Assembly (NCBI GenBank): GCA_029261715.1
Contig: JAJDAT010000001.1
Coordinates: forward strand, 1-64,000
Length of the DNA stretch: 64,000 nt
Reading direction: 5' to 3'
DNA from: Nitrospinia bacterium
Lineage (GTDB): Bacteria; Nitrospinota; Nitrospinia; Nitrospinales; JAJDAT01
Shown: piece after piece, positions 26,558 through 33,906 of the stretch
Numbering within the stretch: position 1 is the first letter of the stretch
Layout of the letters: each line of letters opens with the position of its first letter
Notes under the pieces: generated by a model
Told to the model about the DNA's origin: nothing
The model's database searches: none
Seen by the model: the letters and a program-made list of their open reading frames with translations, nothing else
Made by a program: the position numbers and the translations under genes

Positions 26558-26764
26558 ATGATTGAAACGAATCTTCAAGAAGCACTCGCAAAAATAACCC
26601 TGGATGAGGATTACAGAAACAAAATTGTAAATAATCCAGATCAAATTTTAAAAGATTATGGAATCGTTACTCAAGAAGCATTACCTACCCAAAATGGCGA
26701 TTCAATGATGATTAATGAATCTTTTCGCCCAGTGGCTAATTGCTGTTGTTGCTATCCCGCTTAA
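26558..26764 (+). CDS. RiPP (TOMM/linear azole) precursor peptide with CCCC core
   Basis: This 68-residue peptide is preceded by a strong ribosome-binding site (AGGAGGGAACCTATG). The leader, QEALAKITLDEDYRNKIVNN then PDQILKDYGI, follows the pattern found in nitrile-hydratase-like and other TOMM leaders (L-x-x-D-x-x-Y/F-R-x-x-I/L-x-x-x-P-x-x-x-L-x-x-x-G-I). After a hydrophilic linker the C-terminus reads SFRPVANCCCCYPA, with Cys62-Cys65 consecutive. A YcaO cyclodehydratase and SagB-type dehydrogenase 0.5-4 kb downstream would convert these Cys to thiazolines and thiazoles, so up to four contiguous thiazoles are possible. The Ser and Thr residues could also be modified. The leader cleavage site is not evident. 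The gene is monocistronic, ended by a strong terminator. Confidence 0.88.
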   Translation: MIETNLQEALAKITLDEDYRNKIVNNPDQILKDYGIVTQEALPTQNGDSMMINESFRPVANCCCCYPA

Positions 26765-26919
26765 GCATTAACTAAAACTCAAAACTAAGGTGAAATCTCT
26801 AATAAAAATGAGTGTGTAACTTTTTGATTTCCCAGGTAAAGCTTATGAAAATTTAATTTTTTCTAAAAGGGCTCATTTTCCTTTAGTCAATCTTAGTCTT
26901 TAGTTCGTTAAAAAAAGAG

Positions 26920-26950
26920 TCGGCTCCATATTTTTGGAGCCGATTTTTTT
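26920..26950 (+). terminator. Rho-independent terminator of the precursor gene
   Basis: TCGGCTCC-ATATTTTT-GGAGCCGA followed by TTTTTTT gives an 8-bp perfect GC-rich stem and U-tract. It lies 155 bp after the precursor stop and separates precursor expression from the enzyme operon. Confidence 0.92.
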
Positions 26951-27290
26951 GTTTTGTATCCAAACTATTACACTCCAAAAATGAAATGAAGAACCATTCC
27001 TTCAACATATTCTTAATTAAACAAAAAAAATAAAATTCTTTAAAATCAAATACTTAATAAAATGAACCCAACGTATTTTCGATAATACGAAAGAAATGAG
27101 GAGTGTTATTTAGATTTAAAAGTTAATTTTCACTTCTCCAAACACGCGTTATACCTTTTCAAACTTGATGAAAAATGTTAAAAGCAGACTCAAGGTCAAA
27201 GAAAAACTAATAAAACTAACTTAAATTTAGTTAGAGATCTGATCTTATGACATTTTTAAATTTCAAACTAAATAGTTAGTTTTCGGTTTA
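26951..27290 (+). promoter_or_regulatory. Promoter region of the azole-synthesis operon
   Basis: AT-rich, with no gene. A 19-bp inverted repeat CTAACT-TAAATTT-AGTTAG lies at 27216-27234, and AGTTAG recurs at about 27274-27279 just before the GTG start. These repeated half-sites are candidate regulator-binding sites. No Shine-Dalgarno sequence precedes the GTG at 27291. Confidence 0.4.
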
Positions 27291-28340
27291 GTGAACGATA
27301 CAACATTAAAATTAATCCAATACGCGCAAACCCCTTTACCTTCTAAACCCAAGCTCGCACCATGGGTCACGGCTGTAGATATTGGCGATGATCGACTTCA
27401 TTTACGTGGTACAGATCTAGTCGTGCCTCTTATACACCCGCTTTTTATCGAAACCTTTTACGCAATAAAGCCTTTATTAGACGGCAATCATTCCGTGGAG
27501 CAAATCTCTGCCGTTGGTGGCGAGAAAATTTTACCTACTACGATTGAATTTCTACTCAAAATGCTGCGCGCTAACGGAATTTTGCAAGAAGGAGGGGGAA
27601 GTTTAGAAACTATAGAGGATACTCCTGAAATTGAATACTTACGACAATTTTTCTCGCACTATACACAAAACCCGGATAGCATGATCTCCGCCCTGAATAA
27701 CACACGATTGGGAGTCATAGGAAAAGGAAAACTCAAAGACGCCATCATAAATAACGCATCACAAAATCAAATCAAAACCATTAAAAATTTTTCCATTGAT
27801 GAACATAAAGATTCTAATTTGGAAATAAAGTTTAAAGAAGTCGATTTCATCGTCGCTTGCTCAGAAAATGCCGGCTATACTTTTTTTGAATCAATCAATA
27901 ATCTGTGTTTAAAAACAGGGACTCGTTGGATACGGGTCGCCATAGAAGGAACTACAGCGCTTGTTGGACCAACAATCATTCCTTTTCAAACCGCTTGCTT
28001 CCATTGTTATACAAAACGAGCTCTGTCAAACTCGACAGATCCTGAAGCATATAAAGCATATCAAAACCATTTTCAAACAAACAAGGTTCCGAATAACGAG
28101 GGTATTTTACCAGTTTTTTATGACTTAGTAGCAAATGACACAATATTAGAAATTGTTCGCATTGTAACGGGCTTTTCCTCCCCTGCTTCTATTAGTCGCT
28201 TAACTCAAATCAAACCTGATAACACGTTAAGAATCTGCCACGACGTACTTCGACTTCCAAGATGCCCACATTGCCATCCTAAAGATTGGCATCACCAAAT
28301 ATGGAGTTTTGATAGGGTTATGAAAAACAATGAATCCTAA
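27291..28340 (+). CDS. TOMM E1-like/Ocin-ThiF-like leader-binding cyclodehydratase partner
   Basis: This 349-residue protein starts at GTG. The N-terminal 100 residues (LAPWVTAVDIGDDRLHLRGT, LLDGNHSVEQIS, TIEFLLKMLRANGIL) resemble the winged-helix RiPP recognition element that binds the leader. The centre is an E1/ThiF-like fold with a degenerate nucleotide loop (LGVIGKGKLKDA). Two zinc-ligand pairs, ACFHC (Cys236/239) and RCPHC (Cys325/328), fit the structural Zn tetrad of this family. It is expected to present the precursor peptide to the YcaO enzyme. Its stop overlaps the ycaO start by 11 bp, as usual for this enzyme pair. Confidence 0.85.
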   Translation: MNDTTLKLIQYAQTPLPSKPKLAPWVTAVDIGDDRLHLRGTDLVVPLIHPLFIETFYAIKPLLDGNHSVEQISAVGGEKILPTTIEFLLKMLRANGILQEGGGSLETIEDTPEIEYLRQFFSHYTQNPDSMISALNNTRLGVIGKGKLKDAIINNASQNQIKTIKNFSIDEHKDSNLEIKFKEVDFIVACSENAGYTFFESINNLCLKTGTRWIRVAIEGTTALVGPTIIPFQTACFHCYTKRALSNSTDPEAYKAYQNHFQTNKVPNNEGILPVFYDLVANDTILEIVRIVTGFSSPASISRLTQIKPDNTLRICHDVLRLPRCPHCHPKDWHHQIWSFDRVMKNNES

Positions 28341-29703
28341 TCATCAATTCTCCCCTTTAAAACTAGCTGATCCGCCTGCTTCAATGATCGCCGAAGCTCT
28401 AGTTAGAGGAAAACGCTTGATAAGTAGTCATACTGGGATCATATCGCAAGTACAACATGAAACGCTATTACCTGGAGAACCTATAGTATCTTTTTTACGC
28501 TCTACACCAGCTGACACTTCCGCATATTTAGGTGAGACCGCACTTAACTCTGGGGATGGGACCTCGATAACCAAGGACAGAGCAATAATGAAAGCGGTTG
28601 GTGAAAGCATCGAACGCTATTGCTCGGCTCAATTTGATTCTGATGATTTTCTTTTCAGCAATTATGAAGATATTAGAGAACCTGCAGTCTGTCCTCAAGA
28701 ATTTGCGCTTTTTAGCGAACGTCAATATCAAACTTCAGAATTTCCCTTTCATAAACTGGCCTCACAAACCCCTGTTTTTTGGTCTCTCGGTTATTCTTTA
28801 ACAAACAACCGTCTAGTCTATGTTCCTGCGGGTTTTGTTTACGTTCCTTATCGATTCACCAATCCAAAAGAATCCAAGTTTCACATTTCAATTTCTACAG
28901 GGTTAGCCTGTGGAACAAGCCGAGCTATGGCCCTTTACAAGGGGCTCATGGAAGCGATAGAAAGAGACGCCTTCATGATCTTGTGGAGAAATAAATTATC
29001 AATGCCTCTTATTGATTTAAAAAACATTGATGCCCCTTCTATTACGGAATTATTAAATTCCCTAAGACAAACACCCGTCCAAGTTTTTGCTATTCAAGCC
29101 ACTATAGATATTGAAGTTCCTGTTGTTTTAGTTATTTTGAGAAACGCTTCGGAAAAATCTCCATATACTGTGACAGGCATATCGGCAAATTTGAATCCGA
29201 CCTTGGCACTTCGCGGCGCTTTAGAAGAAGGAATTTTAACTTTCTTAGGTATGAATCGATTTGTAAAAACAAAATCGGACTACAGACCCGAGTCTAATTA
29301 CAAAGACCTGAAAACTCCTATTGAACATGCGGTGGCTCACGCAGTTTGCCCAGAATTACAAAAAGAAATCGATTTTCTGGTGAGTTCTAAAACAACGGTT
29401 TCTCTAAATGAAATTAAAGATAAGTCTCATAAAGGCTATGTTAGTAATATTAATACAACAATGGAACTGCTTAAAGAAAAAGGACTGGAAACCATAGCTT
29501 TAGACATCACTACTCCTGATATTGACGAAGCCGGTTTCAAAGTTGTTCGCGCAATCGTTCCCGGGTTACAGCCTTTAGACATCGATCATAATACTATGTA
29601 CTTGGGAGGCAAACGCCTTTATCAAGCACCTTGCAATGCTGGCCTTTTAGAGCGACCATTGAAAGAAGAAGAGCTGAACATGGCTCCACATTGCTTTCCA
29701 TAA
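28330..29703 (+). CDS. YcaO-domain azoline-forming cyclodehydratase
   Basis: This 457-residue YcaO protein shows the ATP/Mg motifs KAVGESIERYCSAQF (residues about 88-102) and GLMEAIERDAFMILW (about 205-219), together with SISTGLACGTSRAMA and RALVPG-like RAIVPGLQPLDIDHN. YcaO enzymes phosphorylate a peptide backbone amide and cyclise Cys, Ser or Thr side chains to thiazolines and oxazolines. The C-terminus of azole-forming members normally ends in PxPxP, typically PHPFP. Here it ends MAPHCFP, with the middle Pro replaced by Cys, which may affect active-site geometry. The gene is translationally coupled to the E1-like partner (11-bp overlap), with the dehydrogenase 19 bp downstream. Confidence 0.93.
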   Translation: MNPNHQFSPLKLADPPASMIAEALVRGKRLISSHTGIISQVQHETLLPGEPIVSFLRSTPADTSAYLGETALNSGDGTSITKDRAIMKAVGESIERYCSAQFDSDDFLFSNYEDIREPAVCPQEFALFSERQYQTSEFPFHKLASQTPVFWSLGYSLTNNRLVYVPAGFVYVPYRFTNPKESKFHISISTGLACGTSRAMALYKGLMEAIERDAFMILWRNKLSMPLIDLKNIDAPSITELLNSLRQTPVQVFAIQATIDIEVPVVLVILRNASEKSPYTVTGISANLNPTLALRGALEEGILTFLGMNRFVKTKSDYRPESNYKDLKTPIEHAVAHAVCPELQKEIDFLVSSKTTVSLNEIKDKSHKGYVSNINTTMELLKEKGLETIALDITTPDIDEAGFKVVRAIVPGLQPLDIDHNTMYLGGKRLYQAPCNAGLLERPLKEEELNMAPHCFP

Positions 29704-29722
29704 GTCTAAAATTAAAATCCAT

Positions 29723-30544
29723 ATGTCACAATTTTTAAAACCTAAATACGCTTTGGGTCCCGAAAAAGAAGAAGAAAAAGTTTCAATATCTGAATTATTT
29801 CATGAAAATACAAAGCTTCAACCATATGTTTTTGAGTTTGGTCGAATTAACGAACTTAGTAAAATAGAAATACAAACGATGGCAAGCGCTTTTAAAGAAT
29901 ATTCGCTAGCCTCAAAAATTCCTTTGCCAACAATTGAAACCGAAAAAAAAGATCTAGTTTCTTTTAAAGAAGTCATCACGACAAGAAGGTCTGTTAGGAA
30001 TTTCGCAGACAAAAAAATCGCGCTCAATGAACTTTCAACTATTTTGTTTCAGACTTATGGAATTACCGGAAGCATCCCTATCCCTGGTGGAGAAAAACAA
30101 AATTTTCGCGCTTCACCATCAGCTGGGGCTTTGTATCCAGCCGAAATCTATCTTGCTATTCGAAAAATAGAAGGCGTGTCACCTGGACTTTATCACTACA
30201 ACGTTCCAAATCACGAATTAGAACTACTAAAGGAGGGAAACCCTACTGCAAAGCTCAACGAAATTTGTTGCGGTCAAGAACATATAGATAAAGCTTCAGT
30301 TGTTTTCTTAATTTCAGGTGTTGTGGCGCGAACAAAATCTAAATATGGCGAGCGCGGGTATCGATACGTCTTATTAGATATAGGACATTTGGGGCAAAAC
30401 TTATATCTCTCCTGCACTGCCTTAGGTCTAGCTGTTATGACGACATGTGGCTTTTATGACGATTTAGCAAACGACTATTTAGGAATTAACGGTATTGACG
30501 AAACCACTTTTTACGTAGGCTTTGTCGGTAAAAAAGAAAAATAA
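29723..30544 (+). CDS. SagB-type FMN-dependent azoline dehydrogenase
   Basis: This 273-residue nitroreductase-family protein has a flavin-binding TTRRSVRNF motif (residues about 86-94), the SagB-specific RASPSAGALYPAEIYLAI segment, GLYHYNVPNHELELL and YGERGYRYVLLDIGHLGQNL with the catalytic Lys/Tyr region, then ALGLAVMTTCGFYDD. SagB homologues oxidise azolines to aromatic thiazoles and oxazoles with FMN. It lies in the same operon as YcaO (19-bp gap) and acts after it. The N-terminal 80 residues vary between members. Confidence 0.92.
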   Translation: MSQFLKPKYALGPEKEEEKVSISELFHENTKLQPYVFEFGRINELSKIEIQTMASAFKEYSLASKIPLPTIETEKKDLVSFKEVITTRRSVRNFADKKIALNELSTILFQTYGITGSIPIPGGEKQNFRASPSAGALYPAEIYLAIRKIEGVSPGLYHYNVPNHELELLKEGNPTAKLNEICCGQEHIDKASVVFLISGVVARTKSKYGERGYRYVLLDIGHLGQNLYLSCTALGLAVMTTCGFYDDLANDYLGINGIDETTFYVGFVGKKEK

Positions 30545-30552
30545 CTCGGTTT

Positions 30553-31074
30553 ATGAACTTTACTAAAGAAGATAATCTCCACTTAGTTCTATCCCCCACC
30601 AAGCCTAACGATCAATTTTTTATGGCCGAAATTTTAAAATCGGTCATTCCGCAATACGACCCCATAATGCCTGGGGCATTTCAAAAATGGGCTGATCAAA
30701 TGGAAGGCGGACCCTTGCCTGATTTTATAAAAAACTCGCTAATTCTTAGTGAAAATGAAAAATTAGGTTTTCTCGGAATGGTTCAAATAACCGAAAGTGT
30801 TACGTACTTGATGATGCTTTACTTTTTTCCCAAATATCAACGTAAGGGTTATGGAAAAACGGCTTTAAATTTACTTATTAACAAATTAAAAAAAAGAGAC
30901 GTTGCAAACCTAATATTACTTGTTAATCAACAGGCCGATTGGGCTATCAGTTTTTACAATAAACAAAACTTTCAAGTTATTTCGCAAAACCAAGCAACAA
31001 TCGAAAACTATTGCGAAGCTAAAATGAAACCGTTTTATGTTCCTGGTACTATGCTGATGGGAAAAACAATTTAG
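30553..31074 (+). CDS. GNAT-family N-acetyltransferase
   Basis: This 173-residue protein has the acetyl-CoA-binding motif A (YFFPKYQRKGYGKTALNLLI, with R-K-G-Y-G-K as the Q/RxxGxG/A loop, residues about 94-113) and the later AISFYNKQNFQVIS segment. It is the last gene of the azole operon, 8 bp after the dehydrogenase. It could acetylate the peptide N-terminus after leader removal, or act in self-protection; the sequence does not decide. Confidence 0.85.
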   Translation: MNFTKEDNLHLVLSPTKPNDQFFMAEILKSVIPQYDPIMPGAFQKWADQMEGGPLPDFIKNSLILSENEKLGFLGMVQITESVTYLMMLYFFPKYQRKGYGKTALNLLINKLKKRDVANLILLVNQQADWAISFYNKQNFQVISQNQATIENYCEAKMKPFYVPGTMLMGKTI

Positions 31075-31684
31075 TAAATATTTCCATTTCCCTAAACACT
31101 CCTTAGAAAATTAAACATCGTAAATTCAATTTTAGGTATTCGAATATCATTTTTTCGCCTCGTATTTCCATTTTTTTTAAAAAAAATCATCCTAAATTGT
31201 TAAGTCATTTTTTTCCTTTCACTTCCCGAATTACAACGGTTTTGCTCTGAACCTATTGTCTTTAAAGGGTTTCCTGCGCGGCTCACGGCTTGGAATTCCA
31301 AAAAAACCCCTTGATTTCCGTCTCACTCGTAAATTAAAATTTTAACGTGACTCTGATAATTCATATTTATGAATTACTATCACCTAGCCCCAGGTTCCTA
31401 GCGCTAGGCTCTTGGCAACTTTGATTTTTTGGAATCCCCCTTAATCATGCAAGGTAAGTTTAAAAGTATTTTAAACGTTTCATTGTTTGCTGTTTCTGTT
31501 TTTTGGTCGGCTTCCTCAAATCTTGCCGACTTGATTTTCTAAACCATCGATCCAGTTATTTTACTTCTTTTAAATAATCATTTTTTTAAGTTTTTGAGCG
31601 ACAAAAAACTTATTTTTAATGAGCCTTCCTTATGGAAAGTTCAATACGAGTAATCTCTATTTCATTTATTGAAAGGAAACCTTT
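31075..31684 (+). other. Intergenic region with promoter and palindromes
   Basis: It holds a TTGGAATTCCAA palindrome (31290-31301) and a promoter TTGATT-N18-TAAAAT ending about 6 nt before 31347. This is a near copy of the promoter at 33317-33373. A perfect palindrome TAATTCATATTTATGAATTA (31357-31376) and CCTAGCGCTAGG (31397-31408) follow. A 31-codon frame at 31447-31542 has a signal-peptide-like profile but no ribosome-binding site, so it is not called. If the promoter drives the P460 gene at 31685, the leader would be about 335 nt. Confidence 0.4.
31290..31301. promoter_or_regulatory. TTGGAATTCCAA palindrome, copy 1
   Basis: A perfect 12-bp palindrome 9 bp upstream of a -35-like TTGATT. 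The same sequence occurs at 33317-33328 in the same position relative to a promoter, and TTGGATTTCCAA occurs at 35844-35855. It is a candidate operator. Confidence 0.5.
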
Positions 31685-32221
31685 ATGAAAAAAATCACGG
31701 TTTTTACCGCCGCTTTAGCTTTTTTTGCTATTACGGTATTGGGTAGCGCGTCTTCAAGTTTCGCTGGCGGCCCTAAAGATGGAGAGCTAAAGTTCCCTGC
31801 AAGTTACGATACTTTTCCTCGTTTCTTGAACGGCATTCAAAAACCTAAGCATGTACGCGATCTTTTTATTAACCAAACCGGCGCAAACGCTAAAAAAGGC
31901 CAATCTTTCGCCAATGGCAGCATCTTGGTTATGGAAATTTACAACGCCAAAAAAGACGCAGACGGTAATGCCATTAAACGCCCAGACGGTCGAAACGCTA
32001 AAGACAACTTAGCCAAAGTTTTCATTATGGAAAAAGGCGCAGGTTGGGGTAAAAACGCTCCTGATGGCCTCGCAATCGGAGATTGGATCTTCTCTGCTTT
32101 CTCTGCAGAGGGTAAGCGAATCGATGTTCCCTATAAAAAATGTCGGCAATGTCATTTACCACTTAAAGACAAAGACTTTGTTCATCGCTACGACGAGTAT
32201 TTCACCAAACGCGGTCATTAA
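31685..32221 (+). CDS. Cytochrome P460 family protein, copy 1
   Basis: This 178-residue protein has a cleavable signal peptide (ITVFTAALAFFAITVLGSAS, cleaved near SSFAGG). The mature domain matches Cytochrome_P460 (PF16694): KFPASYDTFPRFLNGIQKPK, VRDLFINQTG, NGSILVMEIYNAKKD, DNLAKVFIMEKGAGWGKNAP, GDWIFSAFSAEG, then a single c-type heme motif CRQCH (Cys-x-x-Cys-His) with LPLKDKDFVHRYDEY. P460 cytochromes oxidise hydroxylamine or bind NO through a lysine-crosslinked heme. The CXXCH position is right, but whether a cross-linking Lys is present cannot be decided here. A related copy (32268) follows 46 bp downstream. Confidence 0.88.
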   Translation: MKKITVFTAALAFFAITVLGSASSSFAGGPKDGELKFPASYDTFPRFLNGIQKPKHVRDLFINQTGANAKKGQSFANGSILVMEIYNAKKDADGNAIKRPDGRNAKDNLAKVFIMEKGAGWGKNAPDGLAIGDWIFSAFSAEGKRIDVPYKKCRQCHLPLKDKDFVHRYDEYFTKRGH

Positions 32222-32267
32222 AAACTGAGAATCACTTTTCGAGCTAATAATATTATTGGAGGTAATC

Positions 32268-32810
32268 TTGAATAACGTTCGATTTATCGCATGCATAGCG
32301 ATTCTGCTTTTAGCGTCGGCTTGCGCATCTAAAGGAACCATGTCTTCTGGCATGACTGCTGGACCTAAAGATGGTGAATTAAAATTTCCCGCAAGTTATG
32401 AAACGTTTCCTCGTTTCTTGAGCGGCATCCAAAAGCCAATGCACGTGCGCGACCTTTTCATTAATAAAACGGGCGCGTATGCCCAAAAAGGACAAGCTTT
32501 GGCCAATGGTAGTATCTTGGTAATGGAAATTTACAACGCCAAAAAAGACGATTATGGCACAACTATGAAACGTCCGGATGGCAAGAACGCTAAAGACAAT
32601 TTAGCGAAAGTTTTCGTTATGCAAAAAGGCGCGGGTTGGGGTAAAAATGCTCCTAGCGGCTTAAAAACTGGCGACTGGGTCTTCTCCGCTTTTGCGGCAG
32701 ACGGCTCTCGCATCAAAGTAGATTATAAGAAATGTAGACAATGTCATTTGCCTCTTAAAGACAAAGACTTTGTTCATCGTTACGACGAGTACTTTGACAA
32801 ACGCGGTTAG
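32268..32810 (+). CDS. Cytochrome P460 family lipoprotein, copy 2
   Basis: Start chosen as TTG 32268 because GGAGG lies 5 nt before it; an in-frame TTG at 32256 precedes that GGAGG. The 180-residue protein begins with a lipoprotein signal (NNVRFIACIAILLLASACAS, lipobox ASAC), so it is membrane-anchored, unlike copies 1 and 3. The mature part repeats the same domain: KFPASYETFPRFLSGIQKPM, GSILVMEIYNAKKDDYG, DNLAKVFVMQKGAGWGKNAP, GDWVFSAFAADGS and CRQCH with LPLKDKDFVHRYDEYF. Only 46 bp separate it from copy 1, so the two are probably co-transcribed. A terminator follows. Confidence 0.87.
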   Translation: MNNVRFIACIAILLLASACASKGTMSSGMTAGPKDGELKFPASYETFPRFLSGIQKPMHVRDLFINKTGAYAQKGQALANGSILVMEIYNAKKDDYGTTMKRPDGKNAKDNLAKVFVMQKGAGWGKNAPSGLKTGDWVFSAFAADGSRIKVDYKKCRQCHLPLKDKDFVHRYDEYFDKRG

Positions 32811-32871
32811 TAATATAATGTCACGCTGAGGTTCTTGAAGCGCGACTCCCCTACTACCAGTCAGTATAAAG

Positions 32872-32908
32872 ACGGCGGTTCTTTTCTCTAAAGAGCCGCC
32901 GTTTTATT
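32872..32908 (+). terminator. Terminator after P460 copy 2
   Basis: ACGGCGGTTC and the facing GAGCCGCCGT form a stem of at least seven GC-rich pairs, followed by TTTATTTA. It ends transcription of the P460 pair. The convergent small lipoprotein gene stops at 32914. Confidence 0.8.
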
Positions 32909-32913
32909 TAGCG

Positions 32914-33219
32914 CTACCCATCCTGCGAAAACGCAACACAATTGCCTCCTTCAAAATCCGAATCTATCACCGTTCCGCTTTGATCAACTTCGAATTTAGT
33001 AACGCAACGTAAGATGGAATGATCTGGGTTCACTCTTTGATACTCGTAAATCTTATTTCCTTGATCGTTATCATAAACTTTTCTAGGTTCCCCCACTTTC
33101 GCAACTAGATCGCCTGCGGCCCTTCCCTTCCAGGAATCCAATAATATTGCGTAGTTTTTTGAGGTGGCGCACGACGCCATAAATAAAAGTACCAAGACAT
33201 AAGCAAACGCTTTTCTCAT
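32914..33219 (-). CDS. Small lipoprotein, SmpA/BamE-like
   Basis: This 101-residue protein has a lipobox (AYVLVLLFMASCATSKN). The mature segment LLDSWKGRAAGDLVAKVGEP, RKVYDNDQGNKIYEYQRVN resembles small outer-membrane lipoproteins of the SmpA/BamE-like fold (W-x-G-x-x-x-x-x-L-x-x-x-x-G-x-P). No operon neighbours are on this strand. Its function is unknown. Confidence 0.65.
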   Translation of the reverse strand: MRKAFAYVLVLLFMASCATSKNYAILLDSWKGRAAGDLVAKVGEPRKVYDNDQGNKIYEYQRVNPDHSILRCVTKFEVDQSGTVIDSDFEGGNCVAFSQDG

Positions 33220-33316
33220 AGCAATACTCCGATTTGTTTAATTAAAACAAACATAATATTTAAAACATGAATCAACATTTTTGGCAAACTTATTAGACCT
33301 TTATAAAAGTTAGTCG

Positions 33317-33373
33317 TTGGAATTCCAAAAAAACTACTTGCTTTTATTCTTACTCGTAAATTAATATTTCAAC
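33317..33373 (+). promoter_or_regulatory. Leaderless promoter with TTGGAATTCCAA operator, copy 2
   Basis: TTGGAATTCCAA at 33317-33328 is followed after 9 nt by -35 TTGCTT (33338-33343), an 18-bp spacer and -10 TAATAT (33362-33367). The ATG of the next gene starts 6 nt after the -10 box, at the expected +1. No Shine-Dalgarno sequence exists. The first 18 bases are identical to those at 31290. Confidence 0.6.
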
Positions 33374-33793
33374 ATGGAAATTAAGTTAAGACTTATCTTA
33401 GTAGTTTCGTTATTCTTCGCTTCGGGTTTATTTACCACCTCTTCGGCCTTCGCCAACAGCGATCATCAACACCATCATCACAATTCGACATCCCCTTTTA
33501 ATAAAACTAACTTAAATCAGCATTGTTTATTAAAAGGACATTCATTAGATAATCCTTGCCCCCATACCATGAAACACTTAGGAAGCAAAGATCTACCGTC
33601 TTTCATCGGTTCTGACTGTGCCGGTTCCCCTTCACAAACCAACATGTTGCTCGGCGGTTCAGATTTAAATTTCATGGATCTTTCTCTAGGAAACAATATT
33701 GTTTTTTCAGCTGAACGGGCTCCCCTATTACTTTCCTCAAAACGATCCTTTCTTTTTTACGAATCAATAAAGCCCCCTCCCAGATTTCTCTAA
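33374..33793 (+). CDS. Secreted His/Cys-rich protein A, possible metal binder
   Basis: This 139-residue protein has a signal peptide (LRLILVVSLFFASGLFTTSS, cleaved near AFA) and an immediate His cluster (SDHQHHHHNSTSPF). The motif QHCLLKGHSLDNPCPH is shared with the paralogue at 35332 (HCALKGHTVSDLCPH), as are SPF, a second Cys in IGSDCAGSP, and the proline-rich C-terminus KPPPRFL. It is not a family I can name with certainty. The pattern of Cys, His and a Pro-rich end suggests periplasmic metal, perhaps copper, handling. The gene appears leaderless. Confidence 0.72.
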   Translation: MEIKLRLILVVSLFFASGLFTTSSAFANSDHQHHHHNSTSPFNKTNLNQHCLLKGHSLDNPCPHTMKHLGSKDLPSFIGSDCAGSPSQTNMLLGGSDLNFMDLSLGNNIVFSAERAPLLLSSKRSFLFYESIKPPPRFL

Positions 33794-33906
33794 TCAATTT
33801 TTAAACCAACCAATTAATTTAATAACTCTATAAGCTTATATAGCTCCGCTATTTAGCGTTCGCATTTGCTTGCGTTTTAGCGTTTATCGCCTTATTGGAG
33901 GTAAAA

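Noticed and set aside
26423-26644. Minus-strand frame overlapping the precursor peptide gene
   Set aside because: The plus-strand precursor has a strong ribosome-binding site and a clear leader and core; the opposite frame has neither.
31447-31542. Short frame MQGKFKSILNVSLFAVSVFW... with a signal-like profile
   Set aside because: No ribosome-binding site and only 31 codons with no Cys or His core; recorded under the intergenic entry.
32256-32267. Upstream TTG start for P460 copy 2
   Set aside because: It lies before the GGAGG ribosome-binding site; the TTG at 32268 has correct spacing and starts the lipoprotein signal.
33317-33345. Possible sigma-54 promoter at TTGGAATTCCAA...TTGC
   Set aside because: The GG and GC elements are separated by about 19 nt instead of the required 10 nt.
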